This document shows, one piece after another, positions 1 to 6,965 of a stretch of DNA of 9,261 bases. How positions within the stretch are numbered: the stretch's first letter is position 1; each line of letters starts with the position of its first letter. The translations under genes were made by a program, and so were the position numbers. The stretch comes from Candidatus Sumerlaeota bacterium (GTDB lineage Bacteria; UBP6; UBA1177), in contig SLGQ01000092.1 of assembly GCA_007136595.1 (NCBI GenBank), forward strand, positions 1 to 9,261, written 5' to 3'. The notes under the pieces were generated by a model, which saw only the letters and a program-made list of their open reading frames with translations, did no database searches and was not told where the DNA came from.

Positions 1-442
1 CATCAACCTTTTTTTCAAGAAGATCTTTCTGTTTAAGTAAATTCTCCTGAGCTTTTTTCACTATGAGATGATTTGCCACTCTTGCTCTCAGCTCCTCAAC
101 CTCAAAAGGTTTTGTAATATAATCAACGGCTCCCAGATCAAAACCTGTTTTTTTGCTGTCTGCATTTGACATTCCTGTTAAAAAGATAACCGGAATGTTT
201 TCAGTTTCAGGATCTTTCTTAAGTTCTTTACAGATATGGTAACCTGTTGTACCTTTCATTATAATATCGAGCATTATGAGATCGGGCTGCTCACTTTTAG
301 CAAGATCAAATGCTTCATCTCCCTCACGGGTAGCAATTATATCATAATTGGCACCAAGTGAATCAACAACAATATCAATATAGTCAGGCATATCTTCAAC
401 TAGCAGTATTTTTGATCCCGAAAGTTCTTTTACATCAACCAT
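1..442 (-). CDS. Response regulator, N-terminal receiver domain (3' end outside window)
   Basis: 147 codons are visible, beginning at ATG 442-440; the C-terminus lies beyond base 1. Residues 10-125 form a CheY-like receiver domain: acidic pair E16-D17, phospho-acceptor D59 in LIMLD, T89 in FLTG, and K111 in the DYITKPF motif. Residues 124-147 are a charged heptad-like helix (AQENLLKQKDLLEKKVD), the usual linker to an output domain such as GGDEF, HD-GYP, cyclase or kinase; which one cannot be seen. Unusually, the proline normally four residues after the phospho-acceptor is lysine (K63). A ribosome site (GAGGTGG, 452-446) lies inside the upstream gene, and the start codon overlaps that gene's stop by 8 bases, so translation is probably coupled. 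As the last visible member of the signalling operon it is the natural phosphate acceptor from the REC-HPt protein. Receiver domain certain; full function unknown. Confidence 0.9.
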   Translation of the reverse strand, partial: MVDVKELSGSKILLVEDMPDYIDIVVDSLGANYDIIATREGDEAFDLAKSEQPDLIMLDIIMKGTTGYHICKELKKDPETENIPVIFLTGMSNADSKKTGFDLGAVDYITKPFEVEELRARVANHLIVKKAQENLLKQKDLLEKKVD

Positions 443-1475
443 TTTCCACCTCTTTTATAATGGTTTCAAGCTCTTCTTCCATTTTTCTATAACTGTATCT
501 GGAAGCAAGCTTTCTCAAAACATCTCTCTGTTCCAACTCAAATCCGGAGCAGCTTATACCTTTCAACCTTGAATTGATAATTCCGTTAACCAGTCTCGGT
601 CTCCTCTTTTTTACTGATTCCAAAAGTTCTTTAAGGTTTTCGAGCACTATCTCTTTTTCCGCTTTTTTTACTCCGGCATCATTGCTTAAAGAGGTCTCGA
701 TTTCCTTTTCCATCTGTTTAACTTTATTTAAAATAAAAGCCATTTCTTCATTAAGGTTGAATGAAATATCATCACATGCATCCGGATCCTTTTCAAGAGA
801 AGCTGTTTCAAGAGTTTTTGCAAGTTGACTGAGTTTTATAAGCCCGAGACTTGCTGCGGCACTTTTTATTGAGTGTGAAAGAATCATGATGTCGTCAAAT
901 TTTTCCTCCCGGGCATACTCAAGTATCTTATTTCCCGATTCTGAATAGTTATCAACAAATCTAAAAAGCATTTTGGAGAAAAGCCCTGAATTTCCACCCA
1001 TATTTATCAGAGCTTGCTTTATATCCTGCTCTTCTACACCAAGTATTTCTGTTATTTTTAAAATATCTTCTCCTGTCTGAAAATCTTCATCAAAAGAGAT
1101 ATTAAAAATTTTCCGGAATGTTTCTTTTAAAACATCAAGTTTGACAGGTTTTTTAAGGAAATCCAGACAACCTTCTTTTAAAAGAACATCAACATCGCTG
1201 TTCTTAGAGAACCCGGAGAGAACAACAGCTTTTATATCACTATTTGTCTGCTTAAGGAGAAAAAAAGTTTCTCTTCCGTTTAATTTGGGCATTATCATAT
1301 CAATTAAAACAAGATCAATATCTTTCCAATGCTTTTTATAGTGATCCACCGCTTTGACAGGATCAGAAAAATCTGCCACTTTATAACCCAAAGTTTTGAT
1401 CATATCTCCAAGGAGAACTCTCACTATCTCCTCATCATCAATGATCATTACAACTCCTTTTTTCTCTTTATCCAT
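435..1475 (-). CDS. REC-HPt phosphotransfer protein
   Basis: 346 residues, cytosolic, no membrane segment. Residues 8-124 are a receiver domain with acidic pair D13-D14, phospho-acceptor D59 (VLIDMIMP), S87 and K109 (FLKKPV). Residues about 145-250 are a histidine phosphotransfer domain; the phospho-histidine is H201 in LSHSIKSAAASLG, and the preceding GVEEQDIKQALINMGGN stretch matches the usual start of such domains. Residues about 283-346 form a small helical tail (NLKELLESVKKRRP onward) like the one often found after HPt at the end of hybrid kinases. The protein therefore looks like the detached REC-HPt end of a hybrid kinase. It could take phosphate from the hybrid kinase of this operon and pass it to the following response regulator; that route is inference. 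The start is supported by AAGGAAGG at 1489-1482, 6 bases upstream. It overlaps both neighbours by 8 bases. Confidence 0.9.
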   Translation of the reverse strand: MDKEKKGVVMIIDDEEIVRVLLGDMIKTLGYKVADFSDPVKAVDHYKKHWKDIDLVLIDMIMPKLNGRETFFLLKQTNSDIKAVVLSGFSKNSDVDVLLKEGCLDFLKKPVKLDVLKETFRKIFNISFDEDFQTGEDILKITEILGVEEQDIKQALINMGGNSGLFSKMLFRFVDNYSESGNKILEYAREEKFDDIMILSHSIKSAAASLGLIKLSQLAKTLETASLEKDPDACDDISFNLNEEMAFILNKVKQMEKEIETSLSNDAGVKKAEKEIVLENLKELLESVKKRRPRLVNGIINSRLKGISCSGFELEQRDVLRKLASRYSYRKMEEELETIIKEVENG

Positions 1476-2550
1476 TTTTAACCTTCCTTATGCAGTTTTT
1501 TCCGTCATTCTTGGCATTATACATTGCCTTATCAACAATATCAATGTTTTCCCCTATACTTTTATCTACATTGAATTCTCCTACACCGAAACTTGCAGTT
1601 ATTACAAGCTCTTCTTTTCCAAAAACGATCTTTTCCCCTTCTAAAGTGCTTCTCAGCCTCTCAGCAACTACCATTGCTCCGTCAACTTTAGTTTCCGGAA
1701 GAACAATAAGAAACTCTTCGCCTCCCCAGCGGCAGATATATTCCTGCACCCTCGTTCCGCTTCTGAAAATATTTGAGATCATTTTGAGGACAGTATCACC
1801 AAACTGATGTCCGTAAACATCATTGATCATCTTAAAATTATCAACATCACAAATTATAAGTGAAAAAGGATTTCCATATCTTTTGGAACGGAGCATTTCA
1901 CTGTTTAAAAATCTTTCAAGTTCTCTTCTGTTCAAAAGCCCTGTAAGCGGATCATGACTTGCAACATCTTCCAGTTTTTTCACTGTAAGCTCTCTTGTAA
2001 ATTCATGGAGAAAAGAGAAAACTGCAACAGCCACGAAACAAACAATAAAAACTATTTTCATTGGAACTGAATAATCGGGAAGAACAAGTTTCGGATCAAT
2101 AAAAAACAAAATTCCTATAGCAAGAAATGTCATGATAAGGACAACTATTCCACCGGTTTTCGATCCTCTTAGAAAAATCAATACCGGGGGAAGCATAAAA
2201 GCCATTAAAATCCCAGTGTTATCAATACCTCCAAATATAATGGCATAAACAGCGGAAAGGTTGAGAAGAATTATCAGGAAGCCGGATGAAAAACCGTTGT
2301 TCTTAAAAATTTTGAGTAAAACAATGTTTAAAAGAGATAAAAAAGTAATTGAGAAAAAAACCGTGCTGACAATATACTCGTTTCTTACAAATGCGGAAAG
2401 CCCCAGACTTAAAAAAAGAATGGAAGAAAATGCACTGAAAAGATTTGTAAGAAGAATATTGCGGGTAGCATTAAAATCATTGGGATCACCTTGCTTTTCT
2501 GAATACCTTGCAATAAATATGTCAATATCTTTCTGAAAATTTTTCTTCAT
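1468..2550 (-). CDS. Membrane-bound diguanylate cyclase (6 TM helices + GGDEF)
   Basis: 360 residues. After a polar N-terminus, about six hydrophobic helices (roughly 32-54, 59-80, 89-107, 113-128, 132-151, 163-182) form a membrane sensor region of no family I can name firmly. A short linker leads to a GGDEF domain (about 194-358) that should make cyclic di-GMP from two GTP at the inner face of the membrane. Catalytic features are intact: DPLTGLLNRR at 200-209, metal-binding D235, substrate-contacting N243 and D252 (GHQFGD), and the active-site signature GGEEF at 276-280. The inhibitory-site position holds RVQE (267-270) instead of RxxD, so product feedback may be weakened. There is no receiver domain, so control must come through the membrane part or protein contact. 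AAAAGGAG (2564-2557) supports the start. It sits 34 bases after the kinase gene and overlaps the next gene by 8 bases. Confidence 0.92.
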   Translation of the reverse strand: MKKNFQKDIDIFIARYSEKQGDPNDFNATRNILLTNLFSAFSSILFLSLGLSAFVRNEYIVSTVFFSITFLSLLNIVLLKIFKNNGFSSGFLIILLNLSAVYAIIFGGIDNTGILMAFMLPPVLIFLRGSKTGGIVVLIMTFLAIGILFFIDPKLVLPDYSVPMKIVFIVCFVAVAVFSFLHEFTRELTVKKLEDVASHDPLTGLLNRRELERFLNSEMLRSKRYGNPFSLIICDVDNFKMINDVYGHQFGDTVLKMISNIFRSGTRVQEYICRWGGEEFLIVLPETKVDGAMVVAERLRSTLEGEKIVFGKEELVITASFGVGEFNVDKSIGENIDIVDKAMYNAKNDGKNCIRKVKNG

Positions 2551-2584
2551 TTCTGACTCCTTTTACAAAAAAACTAAAAACAGC

Positions 2585-4048
2585 TTAACCCGCAAATTTT
2601 TCAATTATATGATGGACATCTTTCAATTTAAAAGGTTTCTTGAGACTTGCGGAAAACCCATGTTTCTCCGGTTCAGACATTACCGGATCACTTGAATAAC
2701 CGCTTGAAGCAAAAACCGGCATATCGGGCATTATCTCTTTAACTTTTCTGACGGCATCCTTCCCCCCCATTCCACCGGGAACAGTAAGGTCAAAGATAGC
2801 ACAACGAAGCAGGCTTCCTTTCAACTTCATCTCTTCAACTATTGTTATTGCATGCTCTCCGTCATAAGCTTCAATTACCTGATAGCCAAGGGATTCAAGC
2901 ATATCTTTCATTATATCCCTTACAGCGTCCTGATCGTCCATAACAAGTATCGTTCCTGAACCTTGTGTCTCACTTTTTTGACCGTTTTCAACCTTGTCAT
3001 TATCGGGAACATTTTCTGAAACAGGAAGATAGATGTGAAAAACAGTGCCGACTTTCTCCTGCGATTCCACCTCAATATATCCATTGTGTTTTTTTATTAT
3101 GGAGTGACTTGTCGGAAGTCCAAGTCCTGAACCGCCCTCTTTTGTTGTAAAAAATGGATCAAAAATATTTTCAAGGTTTTTCTCTGATATTCCTTCACCT
3201 GAGTCGGCAATGGTTATTCTTACAAAATCTCCCTTGCCATTTTTTATGTTATGGACAGAGACTCCAATTATTCCGTTATCGCCCATCGCCTGCTTTGAAT
3301 TAACTATTAAATTCTGCACAACTTGTGAAATCTGCTCAGGATCATAACTTACCGGCTTTAAATCAGGGTCTATATCATATTCACATGCAACATTGGATCC
3401 GGACAAAGAAAATTTACAGCAATTTATAACACTCTCGGCAATGTTGCCAATTTTTTTAACGGGGGCTCCACCTTCTGAAAAAGTGAGCAACTGAGAAGTT
3501 AGATTCCGGGCTGAACTGAATGATTCCAGGGCATTACCAAGATAATGCTCAACTTTTTCTTTTATATCACTGTTTTTTTGAGCCATTTCAATATTTCCGT
3601 AAAGAGATGCCAGAAGATTATTGAAATCGTGTGCTATACCTGCCGCAAGAGTACCGAGAGACTTCAGTTTTTCATTGTTGAAAGCTTCTTCTCTGTAAAT
3701 TTTTTCTTCCGTGACATCTCTGGCGATGCCGTATATCACATCCTCATCAGGAAAAGGGTGGCAACTCCAATTTAACCACTTATAGGTTCCATCTTTGCAA
3801 ATATAGCGGTTTTCAAACTGAAGCAGTTCTCCGTTTTCAATTATCTTCTTTCTTCTTGCTATACAACGATCTCTGTCATCAGGATGTACAAATTCAAGCC
3901 ACGGCTTGGATTTAAGCTCATTAATTGACCATCCCAAAGTTTTTTCCCAGGAAGGATTAAGTGTTTTAAAGTAACCGTCAAACCCTACAATGCAGATCAG
4001 ATCAAGTGCATAACTGAAAATCCTTTCACTTTCAATGGAACTTATCAT
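2585..4048 (-). CDS. Soluble PAS hybrid histidine kinase (PAS-HisKA-HATPase-REC)
   Basis: 487 residues with no membrane segment or signal peptide, so it senses an internal cue. Residues about 8-118 are a PAS/PAC fold (FVHPDDRDRC at 53-62, GIARDVTEE at 107-115). The dimerisation box is at 131-146 with phospho-acceptor H140 in AHDFNNLL, typical of the HDFNN kinase group. The ATPase domain shows the N box (QNLIVN, N250), G1 (DSGEG, 282-286), F box (FDPFF, 296-300) and G2 (GSGLGL, 306-311). A C-terminal receiver (about 366-485) has D371-D372, phospho-acceptor D420, S449 and K471. There is no HPt domain; the REC-HPt protein two genes downstream could supply it. This is the first gene of the minus-strand operon. 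AGAGGGAG (4066-4059) lies 10 bases before the ATG. The ligand of the PAS domain cannot be read from sequence. Confidence 0.93.
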   Translation of the reverse strand: MISSIESERIFSYALDLICIVGFDGYFKTLNPSWEKTLGWSINELKSKPWLEFVHPDDRDRCIARRKKIIENGELLQFENRYICKDGTYKWLNWSCHPFPDEDVIYGIARDVTEEKIYREEAFNNEKLKSLGTLAAGIAHDFNNLLASLYGNIEMAQKNSDIKEKVEHYLGNALESFSSARNLTSQLLTFSEGGAPVKKIGNIAESVINCCKFSLSGSNVACEYDIDPDLKPVSYDPEQISQVVQNLIVNSKQAMGDNGIIGVSVHNIKNGKGDFVRITIADSGEGISEKNLENIFDPFFTTKEGGSGLGLPTSHSIIKKHNGYIEVESQEKVGTVFHIYLPVSENVPDNDKVENGQKSETQGSGTILVMDDQDAVRDIMKDMLESLGYQVIEAYDGEHAITIVEEMKLKGSLLRCAIFDLTVPGGMGGKDAVRKVKEIMPDMPVFASSGYSSDPVMSEPEKHGFSASLKKPFKLKDVHHIIEKFAG

Positions 4049-4083
4049 ATTTCCATATCTCCCTCTGTTTAATCACGGTTAAT

Positions 4084-4111
4084 ATTATACACTTTTTATT
4101 TTTTTTATCAA
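4084..4111 (-). promoter_or_regulatory. Predicted sigma70-type promoter of the signalling operon
   Basis: On the minus strand TTGATA (4111-4106, 5 of 6 matches to the -35 consensus) is followed after 16 bases by a perfect TATAAT (4089-4084). The spacer is an A-rich tract. Transcription would start near 4077, leaving a leader of about 29 bases that contains the AGAGGGAG ribosome site. Placement directly upstream of the first gene of the operon fits. No operator palindrome was recognised. Confidence 0.6.
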
Positions 4112-4116
4112 AAAAG

Positions 4117-4146
4117 TTGGACAAAAAATAGCTGAAGGACTATTTT
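4117..4146 (+). promoter_or_regulatory. Candidate uvrA promoter (weak)
   Basis: TTGGAC (4117-4122) and TATTTT (4141-4146) are separated by 18 bases. A start near 4153 would give a leader of about 19 bases holding the AGAGG ribosome site. The hexamers match consensus only moderately in an AT-rich spacer, so this is tentative. No clear LexA/SOS box is visible between 4049 and 4171, so damage induction of uvrA cannot be inferred. Confidence 0.3.
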
Positions 4147-4162
4147 CTAATGAATTTGCTTG

Positions 4163-4167
4163 AGAGG
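4163..4167 (+). promoter_or_regulatory. Ribosome binding site deciding the uvrA start
   Basis: AGAGG sits 4 bases before ATG 4172. An in-frame TTG at 4160 would extend the protein by four residues, but it overlaps this site and has no ribosome site at a usable distance (the nearest, GAAGGA at 4135-4140, is too far upstream). ATG 4172 is therefore preferred. Confidence 0.7.
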
Positions 4168-4171
4168 TATC

Positions 4172-6955
4172 ATGACACGGTCAATTTCTTTAAAAGGGTG
4201 CAGACACCACAATCTGAAAAATTTCGATCTTGATATTCCCCATGAAAAACTGGTTGTTATTACGGGAGTAAGCGGATCAGGCAAGACTTCCCTTGCTTTT
4301 GACACAATATATGCTGAAGGTCAGAGACGATATGTTGAAAGTCTTTCGAGTTATGCCAGACAGTTCCTTGAACTTTCTGAAAAACCGGACATTGATCACA
4401 TTGAAGGTTTGTCGCCAAGCATAGCAATACAGCAAAGGGGCTTAAATGCTTCTCCCCGCTCCATTGTCGGAACTACGACCGAAATATATGACTACCTGAG
4501 ACTCCTTTTTGCAAGAGCGGGAACTGTTCACTGCCATGAATGTGACAGAGTGATAGAAAAAACACCTGCGGCAAATATCATTGAATCAATTCTCAATATG
4601 ACAGATAAAAAAATATATATCCTTGCTCCGCTTGTTTCGGCACGGAAAGGAAGTTATGAAAAATTGCTTGAAGATGTAAGAAAAGAAGGGTTTATAAGAA
4701 TTGTAATTGATGATACTGAACAAAGACTTGACGAAGAGCTGCCAAAACTGGATAAAAACAAAAAACACGATATAAATCTGGTAGTTGACAGACTTTCAGT
4801 AAAAACGGGAATGGATGTTAACCGTGTCAGATCTTCCGTTGAAACCGCACTTTCAAAAGGAAACGGTAAATTGATAGTGAAAGATACAGAAGGAAATCAG
4901 AAACTGTTCAGTGAAAACTTTGCCTGCCCATATTGCGATATCTACTATGATGAGATAGAACCCCGTACTTTTTCATTCAACAGTCCTGCCGGAGCATGCC
5001 CTGAGTGTAACGGGCTAGGCTTTAAAATGCACATGGATGAATCAAATATCCTTGAATATCCTGACAAACCTTTTGCAAAGGCAATCAAAGGGATACAGGC
5101 TTTCACAAAGGTAATGGTCAGACAAGTGATTGAATTTTATGGAGAAGACCCCAAGCTCCCCTTCAATCAGTTAAGTGGAAAAACTCAAAATGCAATACTT
5201 TACGGAACTGAAGAAGAGATAAATTTCAGTGTCAGAACAACAAACATGCGGCACAAATTTAAGCGGGTTTTTGAGGGTGTCATCAATATGCTTGAAAGGA
5301 GATACCGGGAAACTGAATCTGAAATGATACGACAGGAACTTGGCGAACTTCTTGCTGAAGGTGTCTGCCCTGTGTGTAATGGAACAAGACTTAACAAGAA
5401 AGCTCTCTCCGTTAAAGTCGGAGGATTAAGCATTCACAAAATAGGCGAAATAAGCATCGAAAAATTACTTGCTTTTTTTTCGAATCAAAAAATGCTCGGA
5501 TTTTCCCAGTTTCAGCAGCAGGTTGCAGATAAGTTGGTAAAAGAAATATCTCTCCGTCTTTCGTTTCTTTTCAGGGTGGGGCTCGGTTATTTAACTCTCA
5601 ACAGAAAAACCTCAACTCTGTCGGGAGGAGAATCCCAGAGAATCCATCTTGCTACTCAAATAGGCTCCGCTTTGACAGGTGTCACTTATGTTTTGGATGA
5701 ACCGAGTATCGGACTCCATCCCGATGACACTGAAAAACTTATTAACATACTGAAAAATCTAAGAGATCAGGGAAACAGCGTAATAGTTGTCGAACACGAC
5801 AGAGATATGATAGAAGCTGCCGATTTTCTTGTGGATCTCGGTCCCGGTGCCGGAGAAAAAGGTGGGGAACTTATATTTGAAGGGAAAAGCGAAGAGATAG
5901 TTAACGCAAAAAGATCTGTAACAGGTCAATATTTAAGCGGAAAGAAAGAAATAGCAATCCCTTCATCAAGAAGGTCACCGCAGGGATCGATAATAATTGA
6001 AGGTGCAAAAACAAACAATCTTAAAAATGTAAAGGTTGAAATTCCTCTCGGTGTTTTCTGTTCAGTAACAGGAGTTTCAGGAAGCGGAAAAAGCTCTTTA
6101 ATTATGGAGACTTTGATCCCCGCTTTAAGAAAACAGCCGGCAAACCTTAAATCAATAAGAAAAAAAGGAAAAATAGAGGAACTCATTGAAATAGACCAGT
6201 CACCTATCGGAAGGACACCGCGATCGAATCCGGCAACTTATACAGGTGCTTTCGGTCCGATCAGAGATCTTTTTGCCGCAATGCCCGAATCAAAAGCAAG
6301 AGGATACAGCCCCGGAAGATTTTCTTTCAATGTGAAGGGTGGAAGGTGCGAAACATGTCAAGGTGCCGGAATTATTAAGATAGAAATGAACTTTATGCCC
6401 AATACTTACATAACTTGTCCTGATTGTAACGGCAAAAGGTTCAATGAAGATACTCTCGAAGTTAAATTTAAGGGATACAATATTTATGATGTTTTAAATA
6501 TGGAAGTTTCTGCGGCACTTGAGCTGTTCTCCCCTTTTCCGCCAATAAAAAGGAAACTTTCTCTCCTTAAAAATATCGGACTTGGATATATCAAACTGGG
6601 GCAGCCGGCACACACACTTTCAGGGGGTGAAGCTCAACGGATCAAGTTGTCAAAAGAACTCGCCAAAAAAAGATCTGACGGCTCACTTTACATTCTTGAC
6701 GAACCTACTACCGGACTTCACTTTGATGACATAAAAAAACTTATTGAAATTCTTAACAAACTTGTTGAAAAAGGTTCAACTGTAATTGTAATTGAACATA
6801 ATCTTGATATAATTAAATGTTCTGATTATATTATTGATCTCGGACCACAGGGTGGAGATGCAGGTGGAAAAATAGTAGCCTGCGGAACTCCGGAGGAAAT
6901 TATGAAATCAAAAAGATCACTTACAGGTAAGCATTTAAAAGAACTTCTAAAATGA
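4172..6955 (+). CDS. uvrA: UvrA, excinuclease ABC subunit A
   Basis: 927 residues from ATG 4172, close to the usual 940 or so. UvrA is the DNA damage recognition ATPase of nucleotide excision repair; it loads UvrB onto lesions and works as a cytosolic dimer. Two ABC ATPase halves are intact: Walker A GVSGSGKTS at 32-40, signature LSGGES at 483-488 and Walker B D509-E510 in the first; Walker A GVSGSGKSS at 634-642, signature LSGGEA at 816-821 and Walker B D843-E844 in the second. Both zinc modules are present: C252-x2-C255-x20-C276-x2-C279 and C726-x2-C729-x19-C749-x2-C752. The N-terminus (KGCRHHNLKNFDLDIP) is the standard UvrA opening. It is transcribed divergently from the signalling operon. 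The pgi ribosome site overlaps its stop codon, suggesting co-transcription. uvrB and uvrC are not in the window. Confidence 0.98.
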   Translation: MTRSISLKGCRHHNLKNFDLDIPHEKLVVITGVSGSGKTSLAFDTIYAEGQRRYVESLSSYARQFLELSEKPDIDHIEGLSPSIAIQQRGLNASPRSIVGTTTEIYDYLRLLFARAGTVHCHECDRVIEKTPAANIIESILNMTDKKIYILAPLVSARKGSYEKLLEDVRKEGFIRIVIDDTEQRLDEELPKLDKNKKHDINLVVDRLSVKTGMDVNRVRSSVETALSKGNGKLIVKDTEGNQKLFSENFACPYCDIYYDEIEPRTFSFNSPAGACPECNGLGFKMHMDESNILEYPDKPFAKAIKGIQAFTKVMVRQVIEFYGEDPKLPFNQLSGKTQNAILYGTEEEINFSVRTTNMRHKFKRVFEGVINMLERRYRETESEMIRQELGELLAEGVCPVCNGTRLNKKALSVKVGGLSIHKIGEISIEKLLAFFSNQKMLGFSQFQQQVADKLVKEISLRLSFLFRVGLGYLTLNRKTSTLSGGESQRIHLATQIGSALTGVTYVLDEPSIGLHPDDTEKLINILKNLRDQGNSVIVVEHDRDMIEAADFLVDLGPGAGEKGGELIFEGKSEEIVNAKRSVTGQYLSGKKEIAIPSSRRSPQGSIIIEGAKTNNLKNVKVEIPLGVFCSVTGVSGSGKSSLIMETLIPALRKQPANLKSIRKKGKIEELIEIDQSPIGRTPRSNPATYTGAFGPIRDLFAAMPESKARGYSPGRFSFNVKGGRCETCQGAGIIKIEMNFMPNTYITCPDCNGKRFNEDTLEVKFKGYNIYDVLNMEVSAALELFSPFPPIKRKLSLLKNIGLGYIKLGQPAHTLSGGEAQRIKLSKELAKKRSDGSLYILDEPTTGLHFDDIKKLIEILNKLVEKGSTVIVIEHNLDIIKCSDYIIDLGPQGGDAGGKIVACGTPEEIMKSKRSLTGKHLKELLK

Positions 6956-6961
6956 GGAGGT
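6955..6961 (+). promoter_or_regulatory. Strong ribosome binding site for the TTG start of pgi
   Basis: AGGAGGT begins on the last base of the uvrA stop codon and lies 4 bases before TTG 6966. There is no in-frame ATG nearby, and the near-perfect site at short distance supports TTG as the true start. Its overlap with the uvrA stop suggests that ribosomes ending uvrA can restart on pgi. Confidence 0.75.
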
Positions 6962-6965
6962 AAAA

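Noticed and set aside
2762..2768. Run of seven C (G7 on the coding strand) in the kinase receiver region, as a possible phase-variation tract.
   Set aside because: Seven bases is short for slippage switching, and the run encodes the Gly-rich part of the PGGMGG motif common in this receiver subfamily, so coding constraint explains it.
4049..4171. SOS (LexA) box upstream of uvrA.
   Set aside because: No CTGT-N8-ACAG or GAAC-N4-GTTC type palindrome is present in the spacer; a lineage-specific box cannot be excluded.
4160..4174. TTG at 4160 as the uvrA start (931 residues).
   Set aside because: It overlaps the ribosome site for ATG 4172 and has no suitable site of its own; UvrA proteins normally begin only a few residues before the RGxxxHNLKN motif, which fits ATG 4172.
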